From NCBI GenBank assembly GCA_037443085.1, contig JBBIPA010000006.1:1-64000 (forward strand): DNA of 64,000 nucleotides. Direction: 5' to 3'. Below, piece by piece: positions 1 through 7,884 of the stretch. The notes under the pieces were generated by a model. It worked only from the letters and a program-made list of their open reading frames with translations, made no database searches and had not been told where the DNA came from. Made by a program: the position numbers and the translations under genes. Position 1 is the stretch's first letter; every line of letters starts with the position of its first letter. This DNA is from JBBIPA01 sp037443085. GTDB lineage: Bacteria > Chloroflexota > Dehalococcoidia > GIF9 > UBA5629.

Positions 1-898
1 CATGGGCGATGCCGGCCGCCATCTCACCCACCGCAGCCAGGCGGCTGGCGACCTGAGATCTCTGCTGCATTGCCTCTCTTTCCTGTTCCAGTTTCTTGCG
101 CTCGGTGATGTCTATAATGTTCCCCATTATTGAGATTTTACCATTGTATTCAATCATATTAATTGCCTGCTCGGTATAGAACACCTGCCCATCTTTTCTA
201 AGCCTCCGTCTTGTGTGCAAAGTGGTAACAGGTTTACCTGCCAGCCTTTGCCTGGCCCTGTTCTGGACTTCCTCCCTTTCATCAAGATGGATTGTTTGCC
301 AAATCTCCATGCCCAGCAGTTCTTCGGGCTGATAGCCGTGCATCCTGGCAAATGTGTCATTGACATATACAAACCTGTCGTCCTGCGTAATAAAAATTCC
401 GGTAAACGAGCTTTCCGTCAGCAGCCGGTATTTTCCTTCTGATTCTTTGAGTGCTTTCTCTAATCGCTTGTGCTCGGTGATGTCTTTGACGAAGACGGAA
501 AGCCCTTCACCTGCGGGATAAGCGCTTATTTCGAAGAAGTAGTCTTTACCATCGAGTCGAGTTTCAGTTATGAGGCTCTGTGGTTGCTTCGTTCTCAGTA
601 CTTTCTGGTATAGCTTTACTGCTTCTTTTCTCCATTCGGTGTCTGGGAAAGTGTCGTATATAGATTTCCCTATAGCATCACTGGCGGGGATTCCGGTTAG
701 CGCTTCCGATGCCTTGTTCCAGTAGGTATATTTCAAGTCCTTATCGAAGGCAAAGAAGACATCGCTAATGCTCTCAGTAAGCTCCCAGTACTTTGTCTCA
801 GTGATTCTCATCTCAGTCTCCCTCCACTGGCGTGTAACTCCGGAAGCCTTACGTTCAGCGCTTTGTTTGCTCTTTCTTGTCTTGCTGCTATCTTTCAT
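1..898 (-). CDS. PAS-PAS sensor histidine kinase, cut by window edge
   Basis: This frame is open from an ATG at 896-898 to the first base of the window, so about 299 residues of the N-terminal part are present. Two PAS domains are readable: one around residues 35-150 ending in an ITEHK-type linker, and one around 155-275 ending in DITERKK. A short coiled segment then leads to GEMAAGIAH, the start of a HisKA H-box, whose phospho-accepting His is encoded by bases 2-4. The catalytic ATPase domain must lie beyond the window. No membrane segment is seen, so it is probably a cytosolic sensor. The signal is unknown. The gene is divergent from the AlkD-like gene. Confidence 0.88.
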   Translation of the reverse strand, partial: MKDSSKTRKSKQSAERKASGVTRQWRETEMRITETKYWELTESISDVFFAFDKDLKYTYWNKASEALTGIPASDAIGKSIYDTFPDTEWRKEAVKLYQKVLRTKQPQSLITETRLDGKDYFFEISAYPAGEGLSVFVKDITEHKRLEKALKESEGKYRLLTESSFTGIFITQDDRFVYVNDTFARMHGYQPEELLGMEIWQTIHLDEREEVQNRARQRLAGKPVTTLHTRRRLRKDGQVFYTEQAINMIEYNGKISIMGNIIDITERKKLEQEREAMQQRSQVASRLAAVGEMAAGIAH

Positions 899-1064
899 TT
901 CAGCACCCCGCGGCTATTCCACATCCGCAAATTCATATTTCGCTGTTATGACCGTGATAATACCAACTTTGTAATCTACCCCCTCCCTCGTAATTTGTCA
1001 AATTTACCCGTAAGTCAGCCTGGCTCGCTGGATTATCAGCCCGGTTTTCATCTAGAATTAGGGC

Positions 1065-1778
1065 ATGCTGGGGGATTTAATATTCGCAATACGCAGAGAT
1101 CTGGAACAGCAGGCGGACGAAAAAAACAGGAACGGCGCTCAAGCTTTTTTCAAGGAACGAGTTACTTTTCACGGAGTGAAGACTCCTGTCGTCAGCAAAA
1201 TCGCCAGCAACTATTTCCTGAAAATAAGGCACCTCAGTAAGCAAGAAATATTTTCCCTGTGCGAGGAGATGTTACAGTCGGACTACGGTGAAGAAGCCTA
1301 TATCGCTTTTGATTGGGCGTACCGGTTGCGTGACCAGTTTGAACCTGGCGATTTCGCTATTCTGGAGAGCTGGATAGAAAAATACGTTAACAACTGGGCA
1401 AAATGCGACACGCTGTGCAATCATACCGTTGCTACCTTTGTGGAAGGGTATCCACAGTACCTCAGAAATCTGAGGCAATGGGCAAAGTCGGAAAACCGCT
1501 GGCTGAGGCGGGCGGCGGCGGTTACGTTGATTATCCCGGCAAGGGAGGGGAGGTTTTTGGGGGATATATTGGAGATAGCGGGTATTCTGCTGCAGGATAA
1601 AGATGACATGGTGCAGAAAGGCTATGGCTGGCTGCTCAAGGCAGCCAGCCAGGCACATCAACGAGAGGTGTTCGATTACGTGATGCGGAACAAGGAAATC
1701 ATGCCCCGAACCGCTTTGAGATATGCTATCGAGAAGATGCCGGCAGATTTGAAACGCCGGGCAATGGGGAGAAGCTAG
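1065..1778 (+). CDS. AlkD-like DNA alkylation repair protein
   Basis: This 237-residue, all-helical protein matches the HEAT-like-repeat DNA glycosylase family of AlkD, which removes positively charged N3- or N7-alkylated purines from DNA. The motif NWAKCD (about residues 110-115) supplies the Trp and Asp, four residues apart, that match the AlkD catalytic pair. A second conserved Trp sits in KGYGWLLK near residue 188. Length is normal for the family. The start has only a weak AGGG upstream. It stands alone, with a small Fe-S protein frame starting 20 bases after its stop. The family call is sound; the exact substrate is not shown. Confidence 0.85.
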   Translation: MLGDLIFAIRRDLEQQADEKNRNGAQAFFKERVTFHGVKTPVVSKIASNYFLKIRHLSKQEIFSLCEEMLQSDYGEEAYIAFDWAYRLRDQFEPGDFAILESWIEKYVNNWAKCDTLCNHTVATFVEGYPQYLRNLRQWAKSENRWLRRAAAVTLIIPAREGRFLGDILEIAGILLQDKDDMVQKGYGWLLKAASQAHQREVFDYVMRNKEIMPRTALRYAIEKMPADLKRRAMGRS

Positions 1779-1797
1779 CTGCTACTTTCCCTCCCAC

Positions 1798-2058
1798 ATG
1801 CTCGACTGCAGGAAGGTGGCCAGATTAACGTCCTGGTTGGAGCATCCCTTCGGCATCAAGCCCGAGTTCTGCAAGAAATGCGAAAGCTGCATCCAGCTTT
1901 GCCCCATGACCATCACTCCCTGTGATGGGCCTATGAAACCGGGTAAGGAATACCTCTGCGGCAAATGTGAATCGCAGCTTATCGTCACCGAAAAGATGGC
2001 GGGTAGCTGCTCATGGTGCAAGCTGGGCGAGGGTTTTGGCTGCTCACGCTATGGCTAG
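1798..2058 (+). CDS. Small cysteine-rich 4Fe-4S-like protein
   Basis: This 86-residue frame carries CKKCESCIQLCP, a typical CxxCxxCxxxCP cluster-binding signature, at about residues 25-36. A second Cys group follows (CGKC, then CSWC and a further C), enough for another cluster or a zinc site. It lies directly after the AlkD-like gene and converges on the SDR gene. No Shine-Dalgarno is visible before the ATG, so the start is uncertain and the frame could be the remnant of a longer ferredoxin-domain protein. No partner can be named. An electron-carrier role is inferred only from the motif. Confidence 0.5.
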   Translation: MLDCRKVARLTSWLEHPFGIKPEFCKKCESCIQLCPMTITPCDGPMKPGKEYLCGKCESQLIVTEKMAGSCSWCKLGEGFGCSRYG

Positions 2059-2071
2059 CGTAGCAAATCCT

Positions 2072-2830
2072 TCAGGCAACCGCGGTGAGGCCGCCGTCAA
2101 TGTATAGTATCTGCCCGGTGATGTAATCCGTCTCCCCAGAAGCCAGATAAACGCAGGCAGCGGCGACATCATCGGTTGTAGCGAATCTCTTGATGGGGTA
2201 CCTGGCAAGCAGCATTTGCAGGCGCTCCGGAGGGACTGTTTTCTTGACCATCTCGGTCATCACGATGGCAGGTGCTATGGCATTAACATTGATGTTGTAT
2301 GGTGCCCACTCCGCCGCCAGCATGCGGGTAATCATATCCACAGCACCCTTGGTTGCCCCGTAGGTAACGTTGCCGCCATCTGTACCCCGGATGCCCCGGA
2401 CTGATGACAGGTTGATAATTTTGCCCTTTTTCTTATCAACCATGAACTTGCCGAAACTCTTGCATGCCAGCATCACCCCCCTGACATTGGTGGCAAATAA
2501 GGAGTCCCAGTTGTTGGCATTAATATCCGTGGCCGTCATTTTCATATTAATTCCCTGGGCATTGACCAGTATATCCACGGTGCCGAATTTTTGCACCACC
2601 TGGTCAGCCAGTTGTGCCACGCTCGCCTCATCGGATACATCAACCACCAAAGCTATGGCTTCTGAGCCGGTATCCGTTTTGATTTTCCTTGCTACTTCCT
2701 GTAGTTTATCCAGGTTACGGCTGGCGACAACTACTTTAGCCCCCTGGCGGGCTAAGGAGGCAGCACATGCTTCCCCGAGGCCACCAGCACCTCCAATCAC
2801 CACAGCTACTTTGCCATCTAATCTGAACAT
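2072..2830 (-). CDS. SDR-family NAD(P)-dependent oxidoreductase
   Basis: This 252-residue classical short-chain dehydrogenase/reductase probably oxidises or reduces a hydroxyacyl or alcohol group. The N-terminal GGAGGLGE is the dinucleotide-binding glycine motif, NxQG is the central Asn motif, and the catalytic Ser and YGATK (YxxxK) pair is near residues 140-160. The C-terminal YITGQILYIDGG is standard. The ATG lies inside the end of the upstream 3-hydroxyacyl-CoA dehydrogenase gene (13-base overlap) and has a GGGAGGTG ribosome site, indicating translational coupling. It is the last gene of a three-gene minus-strand operon. The substrate is unknown but is probably a CoA thioester given its neighbours. 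Confidence 0.9.
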   Translation of the reverse strand: MFRLDGKVAVVIGGAGGLGEACAASLARQGAKVVVASRNLDKLQEVARKIKTDTGSEAIALVVDVSDEASVAQLADQVVQKFGTVDILVNAQGINMKMTATDINANNWDSLFATNVRGVMLACKSFGKFMVDKKKGKIINLSSVRGIRGTDGGNVTYGATKGAVDMITRMLAAEWAPYNINVNAIAPAIVMTEMVKKTVPPERLQMLLARYPIKRFATTDDVAAACVYLASGETDYITGQILYIDGGLTAVA

Positions 2831-3849
2831 ATAACACCTCCCGTTTTGTTATGTTTATTATCCTCTTCACCAGGGAGATTTTTCAACAGGTGAATTAATT
2901 TAACATCTCGTTCGCGGCAAACGTCAGCTTCACTGCGCCCGGAATAGTCATAAAAACCTCTTCCCGATTTGACACCCAGGTGTCCCTGGCTGACCAGTTC
3001 ATAAAGTTTTTTCGGTTTATAGTCCAGAGGAGCCGGCTGGACATTAGGATTCTCGGTGTTCTTAATCGAGAGGTCCAGACCACCGAAGTCGATCCTCTGT
3101 ACTATCCCTACTACCAGCATGCGCAGGGCAAGCCCGTATTTGGCAGCCTCATCAAATTCCTGCGGTGTTACGTAGTCATTGTCAATGAGGTAATGGCATT
3201 CCCTCTGAAGTGCCAGTTGTAATCGGTTAATGATGAAACCCGGAATAAATTTATGCATAACCGCCGTTTTCTTTCCCATCTTTTTCAGTATGTTGACCAT
3301 AGTATCGATGCTGGACTGGTCTGTACAGGGTCCCTTGACCACTTCGACAAAGGGGATTAATTCGGGCGGTGCATACCAGTGAGCTATGAGGACTTTGCCG
3401 GGACGGGAAGTCTCCACAAAATCGAATATGTTAAGCAACGAGGTATTACTTGCCAGTAAAGTTCTGGGCGGGCATACTTTATCCAACCGGGAGAAAAGCT
3501 CTTTCTTCGCCGCCACATTCTCGGCAATAGTCTCCAGGGCGATGTCTGCCTCAATGGCTCCTTCGTCGAGAGAGGTGGTGGTCTTGATGCGTGCCATTAC
3601 TGCGGGTATTTGCTCGGCAGCTAGCAAACCCTGTTGTGCCATGGTATTTAGGCTGGATTCTATCAGCTTCTGCGCCCTGTTCAAGGTCTCCACAGTCCGG
3701 GAAAACAGTGAGACATTATATCCTGCCTGGGCAAAGGCTTGTGCCAGGCCGTGTCCCATAACTCCGGCGCCAACAACAAGTACTTTTCTAATATTTTCCT
3801 CGACCAAACCTGTATTTGCCCCCTTTCCTTGCTTTGGAGTCAATTCCAC
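2818..3849 (-). CDS. 3-hydroxyacyl-CoA dehydrogenase family protein
   Basis: This 343-residue protein is an NAD-dependent 3-hydroxyacyl-CoA dehydrogenase, a beta-oxidation type enzyme. The Rossmann motif VVGAGVMGHGLAQ is near residue 25, and the NTS motif (LASNTSLLNI) follows near 130. The segment IAHWYAPPELIPFVEVVKG replaces the usual HFFNP and carries the catalytic His. The C-terminal helical domain begins at GFIINRLQ, and GRGFYDYSG is typical of the family end. The GTG start at 3849 has no clear ribosome site, so a start nearer to the Rossmann strand is possible. It lies 19 bases after the M24 gene and overlaps the SDR, forming an operon. Confidence 0.88.
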   Translation of the reverse strand: MELTPKQGKGANTGLVEENIRKVLVVGAGVMGHGLAQAFAQAGYNVSLFSRTVETLNRAQKLIESSLNTMAQQGLLAAEQIPAVMARIKTTTSLDEGAIEADIALETIAENVAAKKELFSRLDKVCPPRTLLASNTSLLNIFDFVETSRPGKVLIAHWYAPPELIPFVEVVKGPCTDQSSIDTMVNILKKMGKKTAVMHKFIPGFIINRLQLALQRECHYLIDNDYVTPQEFDEAAKYGLALRMLVVGIVQRIDFGGLDLSIKNTENPNVQPAPLDYKPKKLYELVSQGHLGVKSGRGFYDYSGRSEADVCRERDVKLIHLLKNLPGEEDNKHNKTGGVICSD

Positions 3850-3868
3850 TGTTAACGTCGACTGTGGA

Positions 3869-5098
3869 TTAGAGTGGACACTCCGTTAGTTTATCGATAG
3901 GCCATTTGGTAAGCAAGTCATATCCGTCCTTGGTGACCACCATTTCCTCTTCCAGGCGGACTGCATCCTTGCCGCCTTTCTTTCCGGTCCAGTTTTCCAG
4001 CGCTATCACCATGCCTTCCTCCAGCTTTACGGGATTTGCCCGGGCCAGCGGCAGGGAAATATGCGGCAGCTCATGCAGGGAAATGCCCACGCCATGACCA
4101 ACCGCCAGTGAGGAGACCTCGTCCCATGTATCATAGCCCCAGTAGTGCGGGTCAGTAGGCCATTTCTCACAGATATCCAGGGTGGTATTGCCTGCTTTTA
4201 CGGCGCTCATGCCAGCGTAGAGCATAGCACGGCATTCCTCGAAAATCTCCTCCTGCTCTGCCGTCGGTTTACCGCAGCAAAAGGTGCGATAGTAGCATGA
4301 TTTGTAGCCCTGGTAGGAATTCCCGTTGATGTCTACAATCACCAGGTCACCCGGACGTATTTGCCTGTCAGTGAAATCAATGCGGAATGGATTGGTATTT
4401 TCACCGGAGACACAGACAAACTCCTGAGTTTCATCAGCGCCGAGTGTGTATAGCGTTTTCATGCCGACACCGACCAGCTCGCATTCGGTCACGCCGGGCC
4501 TGATGGCATCTTTAATATCTTTGAAGGCTGCTTCAGCATTGGCACAGGCTATCCGGGTACACTCTATCTCATCCTGGTTCTTAATCTTTCTGGCTTCATA
4601 CATAACATGTTTACCATCGACAACCTTTATCTTGGCATCCTGGAAAGCCTCATGTACCAGCAACTGGGAGGTGGTGCCTTCAACGCCGAGCGGCTCATTT
4701 TTGACGCCGTGTTCATCCATTATCTTTGATACTAATGTTACCAGAGGCTGAACATCCGCCTTGGTGCGGGCTATCTTCATTCTGGGGATTTTCTGTGGGC
4801 CAATCTTTCCCTTGAGCCAGGGCATCTCCTGGCGCATGCGGTAGGGATAACCGCTGCCGCCTCCATAAACATAGGGGTCTCCATTTCTGGGCAGGATAAC
4901 CGCCTGCCACTCTGCCCACCTGGTGGGAATGGTAACGTAGACACCGGTCAGGTATCTGATGCTCCAGGCATCCCAGGTTATCAGCGTTCCCAACCCCTCT
5001 TTCTTCATCTGCTCCCTGGCACGCTCTAATCGGTACTTCCGCATCCGGTCAAAATTGATTCTCTCTTCACGGTCAGTTCCTGATTTGCCAAACGCCAT
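3869..5098 (-). CDS. M24-family (creatinase/prolidase-like) protein with altered metal site
   Basis: This 409-residue protein has an N-terminal creatinase-like domain (about 20-170) and a C-terminal pita-bread M24 domain (about 180-400). The metal-ligand blocks are visible: VIVDINGN, VGHGVGISLHELPH, ALENW and RLEEEMVV. In the block normally reading GYxSDxxRTF the Asp is Cys (GYKSCYYRTF), so a canonical two-metal peptidase site is unlikely. A non-peptidase hydrolase or lyase role, as known for creatinase and other M24 members, is possible. The start is fixed by an AGGAGG at about 5102-5107. It is first in an operon with a CoA dehydrogenase and an SDR, which suggests carbon-compound catabolism. 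Confidence 0.83.
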   Translation of the reverse strand: MAFGKSGTDREERINFDRMRKYRLERAREQMKKEGLGTLITWDAWSIRYLTGVYVTIPTRWAEWQAVILPRNGDPYVYGGGSGYPYRMRQEMPWLKGKIGPQKIPRMKIARTKADVQPLVTLVSKIMDEHGVKNEPLGVEGTTSQLLVHEAFQDAKIKVVDGKHVMYEARKIKNQDEIECTRIACANAEAAFKDIKDAIRPGVTECELVGVGMKTLYTLGADETQEFVCVSGENTNPFRIDFTDRQIRPGDLVIVDINGNSYQGYKSCYYRTFCCGKPTAEQEEIFEECRAMLYAGMSAVKAGNTTLDICEKWPTDPHYWGYDTWDEVSSLAVGHGVGISLHELPHISLPLARANPVKLEEGMVIALENWTGKKGGKDAVRLEEEMVVTKDGYDLLTKWPIDKLTECPL

Positions 5099-5135
5099 GG
5101 TAACCTCCTGTCCAGATTATTTACGGGTAAATACT

Positions 5136-5163
5136 ACTATACAAAATTACCTCTAAAAATCAA
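5136..5163 (-). promoter_or_regulatory. Sigma70-type promoter for the M24-HADH-SDR operon
   Basis: Read on the minus strand this is TTGATT, a 16-base spacer and TATAGT, about 38 bases upstream of the M24 start codon. It would drive the three-gene minus-strand operon. The assignment is from consensus match only. Confidence 0.6.
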
Positions 5164-5316
5164 CTGCAAACCCGGCTGGCTCAGGAAATCTTGCCTGAAC
5201 CAGTTTAACCCACAAGCAGTTAAGAAACGGTAAAGAAGGCAGAACCACCACTCTTACTTCCTCCGCCGTGGGAGGATTAAGGTGAAGGCAAAAATAAACG
5301 ATTCATGGTCTAACGT

Positions 5317-5345
5317 TTGACAGCACCGCCCCCAAAAACTAAAAT
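5317..5345 (+). promoter_or_regulatory. Sigma70-type promoter for the kinase/regulator pair
   Basis: TTGACA, a 17-base spacer and TAAAAT form one of the best consensus promoters in the window. The expected transcript start near 5352 is just upstream of the histidine kinase gene. It is divergent from the promoter at 5136-5163, so the roughly 150 bases between them could hold shared operator sites. Confidence 0.65.
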
Positions 5346-5367
5346 CTAGTTTGTCATACGGTTTGGA

Positions 5368-6597
5368 TTGCACCGTAAAGCAGATGCCAGGATGAGAAAA
5401 AAACACGAATTAACAGTGAAACCGGCCGCTGTTCCCAGGGCGAGGCGTTCTCTGAAGGAAAGCCAGCTGGGCAGGCATTTCTCCACCATTGAACTGCTTG
5501 CCAGTTTCGTCAACCCTATCCTTGTTTTAGAAACTGATGCCTCAGTAATATTCGTCAACCGTTCGTTTGAGAGCCTGACCGGTTTTCGCCTTGCCGAAAT
5601 TAAAAACCGGAAGCCACCATACCCGTGGTGGCCCAGAGTCACCGCTGCTTTTCACACTAAAAGGTTGAAGAAAGATATGCAGATGGGTATCAAGCAGTTC
5701 GACCATTTGTTTCAAGATAAATATGGCAAACCGTTCTGGGTGGTTCTCACCATGACACCGATGGTGCACAACGGAGTAGTAACCGGCTATGTGTCCACCT
5801 GGGTGGACATAACAGCGCAGAAACTTAAACAAATAAGAAAGACCCAGGAAATTAAACAGACCGAGAAGAAATTGCGGGAGAGCCTTGATATGGAGGTATC
5901 CTGGCGGAGCCAGCTATTTCGGATGCTGGTTCACGAGCTTAAGACTCCACTGAGCTCGACGTTAATCGCCAGCGAGCTTTTATGCGAAGAGCTTAAAAAG
6001 GAACCATTTTTATCTTTAGCCAGAAATGTTAAGCGCTCGGTGGTTAGTCTCAGCAGCCGCATTGACGAGCTTATGGATGTCGCCAGGGGGGAGACAGGCA
6101 AAATTGAGTTGCGCTTCAGTCAGGTAGATATAGCTAAAATGCTGCATCAAATTAAAGAGGATATTACCATTGCCTGTTCTGGAGAAGGCAAGTCATTTAC
6201 CCTGGATATGCCTTCTTCTATTCCTGTGGTCTGGTGTGATGAAAGCCGGGTGAGGCAGATTTTACTCAACCTTCTTAACAATGCCCTTAAATTTACTGAC
6301 CAGGGTGATTCTATTGTTTTAAGGGCGAGGGCAGAGAATGAAGACATTTTATTTGAAATCCAGGACTCGGGCAGAGGTATACCCAAGCCGGCCCAGCGCC
6401 ATCTTTTTAAGCCGTATCATCGTGTGAAAAACGGTAAAGACTACTATAGCGGCTTCGGGGTCGGGCTTTTTTTGTGCAAGATGCTGGTTGATTTACATGG
6501 TGGACAAATCGAAGTGGAGAGCAAGCCCGGCACAGGCTCAAAATTCAGTTTTTCTATTCCGATGGAGTCAAAGAATAACCTGGAAAGTGCCACATAA
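5368..6597 (+). CDS. PAS sensor histidine kinase
   Basis: This 409-residue cytosolic-looking kinase has one PAS domain (about 30-150, ending VDITAQKLKQ), a coiled linker, a HisKA H-box (LVHELKTPLSS, near residue 193) and a HATPase_c domain with N box (LLNLLNNALKFT), G1 box (DSGRGIP) and G2 (GFGVGLFLCK). All ATP-binding boxes look intact. No membrane span is seen. Translation may begin at TTG 5368 or at ATG 5392; neither has a strong ribosome site. The gene is followed 4 bases later by its probable OmpR-type partner, then by catabolic genes, so it may sense a substrate of that pathway. Confidence 0.9.
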   Translation: MHRKADARMRKKHELTVKPAAVPRARRSLKESQLGRHFSTIELLASFVNPILVLETDASVIFVNRSFESLTGFRLAEIKNRKPPYPWWPRVTAAFHTKRLKKDMQMGIKQFDHLFQDKYGKPFWVVLTMTPMVHNGVVTGYVSTWVDITAQKLKQIRKTQEIKQTEKKLRESLDMEVSWRSQLFRMLVHELKTPLSSTLIASELLCEELKKEPFLSLARNVKRSVVSLSSRIDELMDVARGETGKIELRFSQVDIAKMLHQIKEDITIACSGEGKSFTLDMPSSIPVVWCDESRVRQILLNLLNNALKFTDQGDSIVLRARAENEDILFEIQDSGRGIPKPAQRHLFKPYHRVKNGKDYYSGFGVGLFLCKMLVDLHGGQIEVESKPGTGSKFSFSIPMESKNNLESAT

Positions 6598-6601
6598 GGC
6601 T

Positions 6602-7282
6602 ATGCACATACTGATTATTGAGGATGATAGAAACCTGGTAGAGGCTATTTCCATAGCTTTCCAGATGCGCTGGCCTGAAGCCAGGCTCGTCACTACTTCC
6701 ACCGGGGATAAAGGAATAGAAATGATTGGCAGCGAAACCGTTGACCTGGTTATCCTCGACCTGGGATTGCCTGATATGAGCGGCTTCGAGGTGTTGAAGC
6801 AAATTCGTCTGTTTTCCAATATTCCGGTTATTATTCTCACGGTAATGTCAGATGAGTACAGCATCATAAAGGGCCTTGAGCTTGGAGCTGATGACTATCT
6901 GGTTAAGCCAATCAGCCAGTTGGAGCTGCTGGCCAGGGTGAAAGCCCAGATACGCAGGCAAGCCGCTATCGTTCAATCCCCTCTTGTTTGTGGTACCCTG
7001 CGTTTGGAGCCTTCTACCGCTCAGGTGCACCATGGCGATAGAGAAGTACATTTAACTCCTACGGAGTACCGGATTCTTCATTGCCTGATGAAACGTGCTG
7101 GCAATCTGGTATCTAATCTGGATTTGATTGAGGAGGCCTGGAGCCATGACTCTCCTGGCGCCAACGAGGCTATTAAAGTACATGTCCGGCATCTGCGGGA
7201 GAAGATAGAAGCAGACCCCAGCCGTCCCAAAATCATTATTACCAAATCCGGCATTGGGCATTATATGGCGAAAACCGAATAG
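6602..7282 (+). CDS. OmpR/PhoB-family response regulator
   Basis: This DNA-binding response regulator of about 226 residues probably takes phosphate from the adjacent kinase. The receiver domain (1-120) shows the acidic pair in IIEDD, the phospho-acceptor Asp in VILDLGLPDMSG and the conserved Lys in DDYLVKPI. The winged-helix domain (about 130-225) has LTPTEYRILHCL and the recognition region VHVRHLREKIE. An in-frame upstream extension into the kinase gene exists, but the ATG at 6602, 4 bases after the kinase stop, places the receiver domain correctly. The GlcG-like gene follows after 46 bases and may be co-transcribed. Confidence 0.92.
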   Translation: MHILIIEDDRNLVEAISIAFQMRWPEARLVTTSTGDKGIEMIGSETVDLVILDLGLPDMSGFEVLKQIRLFSNIPVIILTVMSDEYSIIKGLELGADDYLVKPISQLELLARVKAQIRRQAAIVQSPLVCGTLRLEPSTAQVHHGDREVHLTPTEYRILHCLMKRAGNLVSNLDLIEEAWSHDSPGANEAIKVHVRHLREKIEADPSRPKIIITKSGIGHYMAKTE

Positions 7283-7328
7283 CGCAAGAGCAGATAACAA
7301 TAATTAACATAACAGGAGGGATAACGTC

Positions 7329-7826
7329 GTGGCTCGTACTAAAGACCAATCAGTCCCCGAGGCGTGGAGGGCGGGAAAACTTCCCTACAGTGCTGGCATA
7401 ACTCTGGCTGTGGCTAAAAAGATGCTGGAAGCTGCCGAGGCAGCAGCCAAAAAGCAGGGGTTAGCCATGGTTATGGCTATAGTGGATGCCGGTGGGCATT
7501 TAGTAGCCGTTCATCGTATGGATAACTCCATGCTGGCGAGCATAAACATAGCGATGGATAAGGCATTTACTGCGGTGTATGGGAAATTGCCATCGCAAGC
7601 CTGGCGCAACATTATTCAGGAGGGACACATACCGCCGCTGTTTATCCACGAGCACTGGGCACCGTTTCCCGGGGGTTTCCCCATGGTAAAGGAGGGGCAA
7701 ATGTGGGGTGGCGTTGGAACCAGTGGTGCTACTGCTTATGGCGATACCTCGGTTGCGAGGGCTGCCTTGCTGGCTGGTGGATTCAGCACCGGGGATGCCG
7801 ATGCCATTCTGGCTGAGCTGGATTAA
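7329..7826 (+). CDS. GlcG/HbpS-like (DUF336) protein
   Basis: This 165-residue protein belongs to the GlcG/HbpS (DUF336, PF03928) family, small alpha/beta proteins often found beside oxidoreductase operons; HbpS binds haem, but most members have no proven role. Family signatures include VMAIVDAGGHLVAVHRMD, a KAFTAV helix and the C-terminal GGVGTSGATAYGDTSVARAAL block. The GTG start at 7329 follows AGGAGGG at about 7313-7319. It lies between the two-component pair and the OYE-type reductase on the same strand. A binding or accessory role in the same pathway is inferred from context only. Confidence 0.82.
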   Translation: MARTKDQSVPEAWRAGKLPYSAGITLAVAKKMLEAAEAAAKKQGLAMVMAIVDAGGHLVAVHRMDNSMLASINIAMDKAFTAVYGKLPSQAWRNIIQEGHIPPLFIHEHWAPFPGGFPMVKEGQMWGGVGTSGATAYGDTSVARAALLAGGFSTGDADAILAELD

Positions 7827-7884
7827 AGCTGTTTGCTGGCAACTGAAATGATGGCTAACCATTGAACTAAAGGAGGACGTATTC

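Noticed and set aside
3869..5098. DMSP lyase DddP
   Set aside because: DddP is also an M24-fold protein, but no DddP-specific residue set could be confirmed and the metal-site Asp is Cys here.
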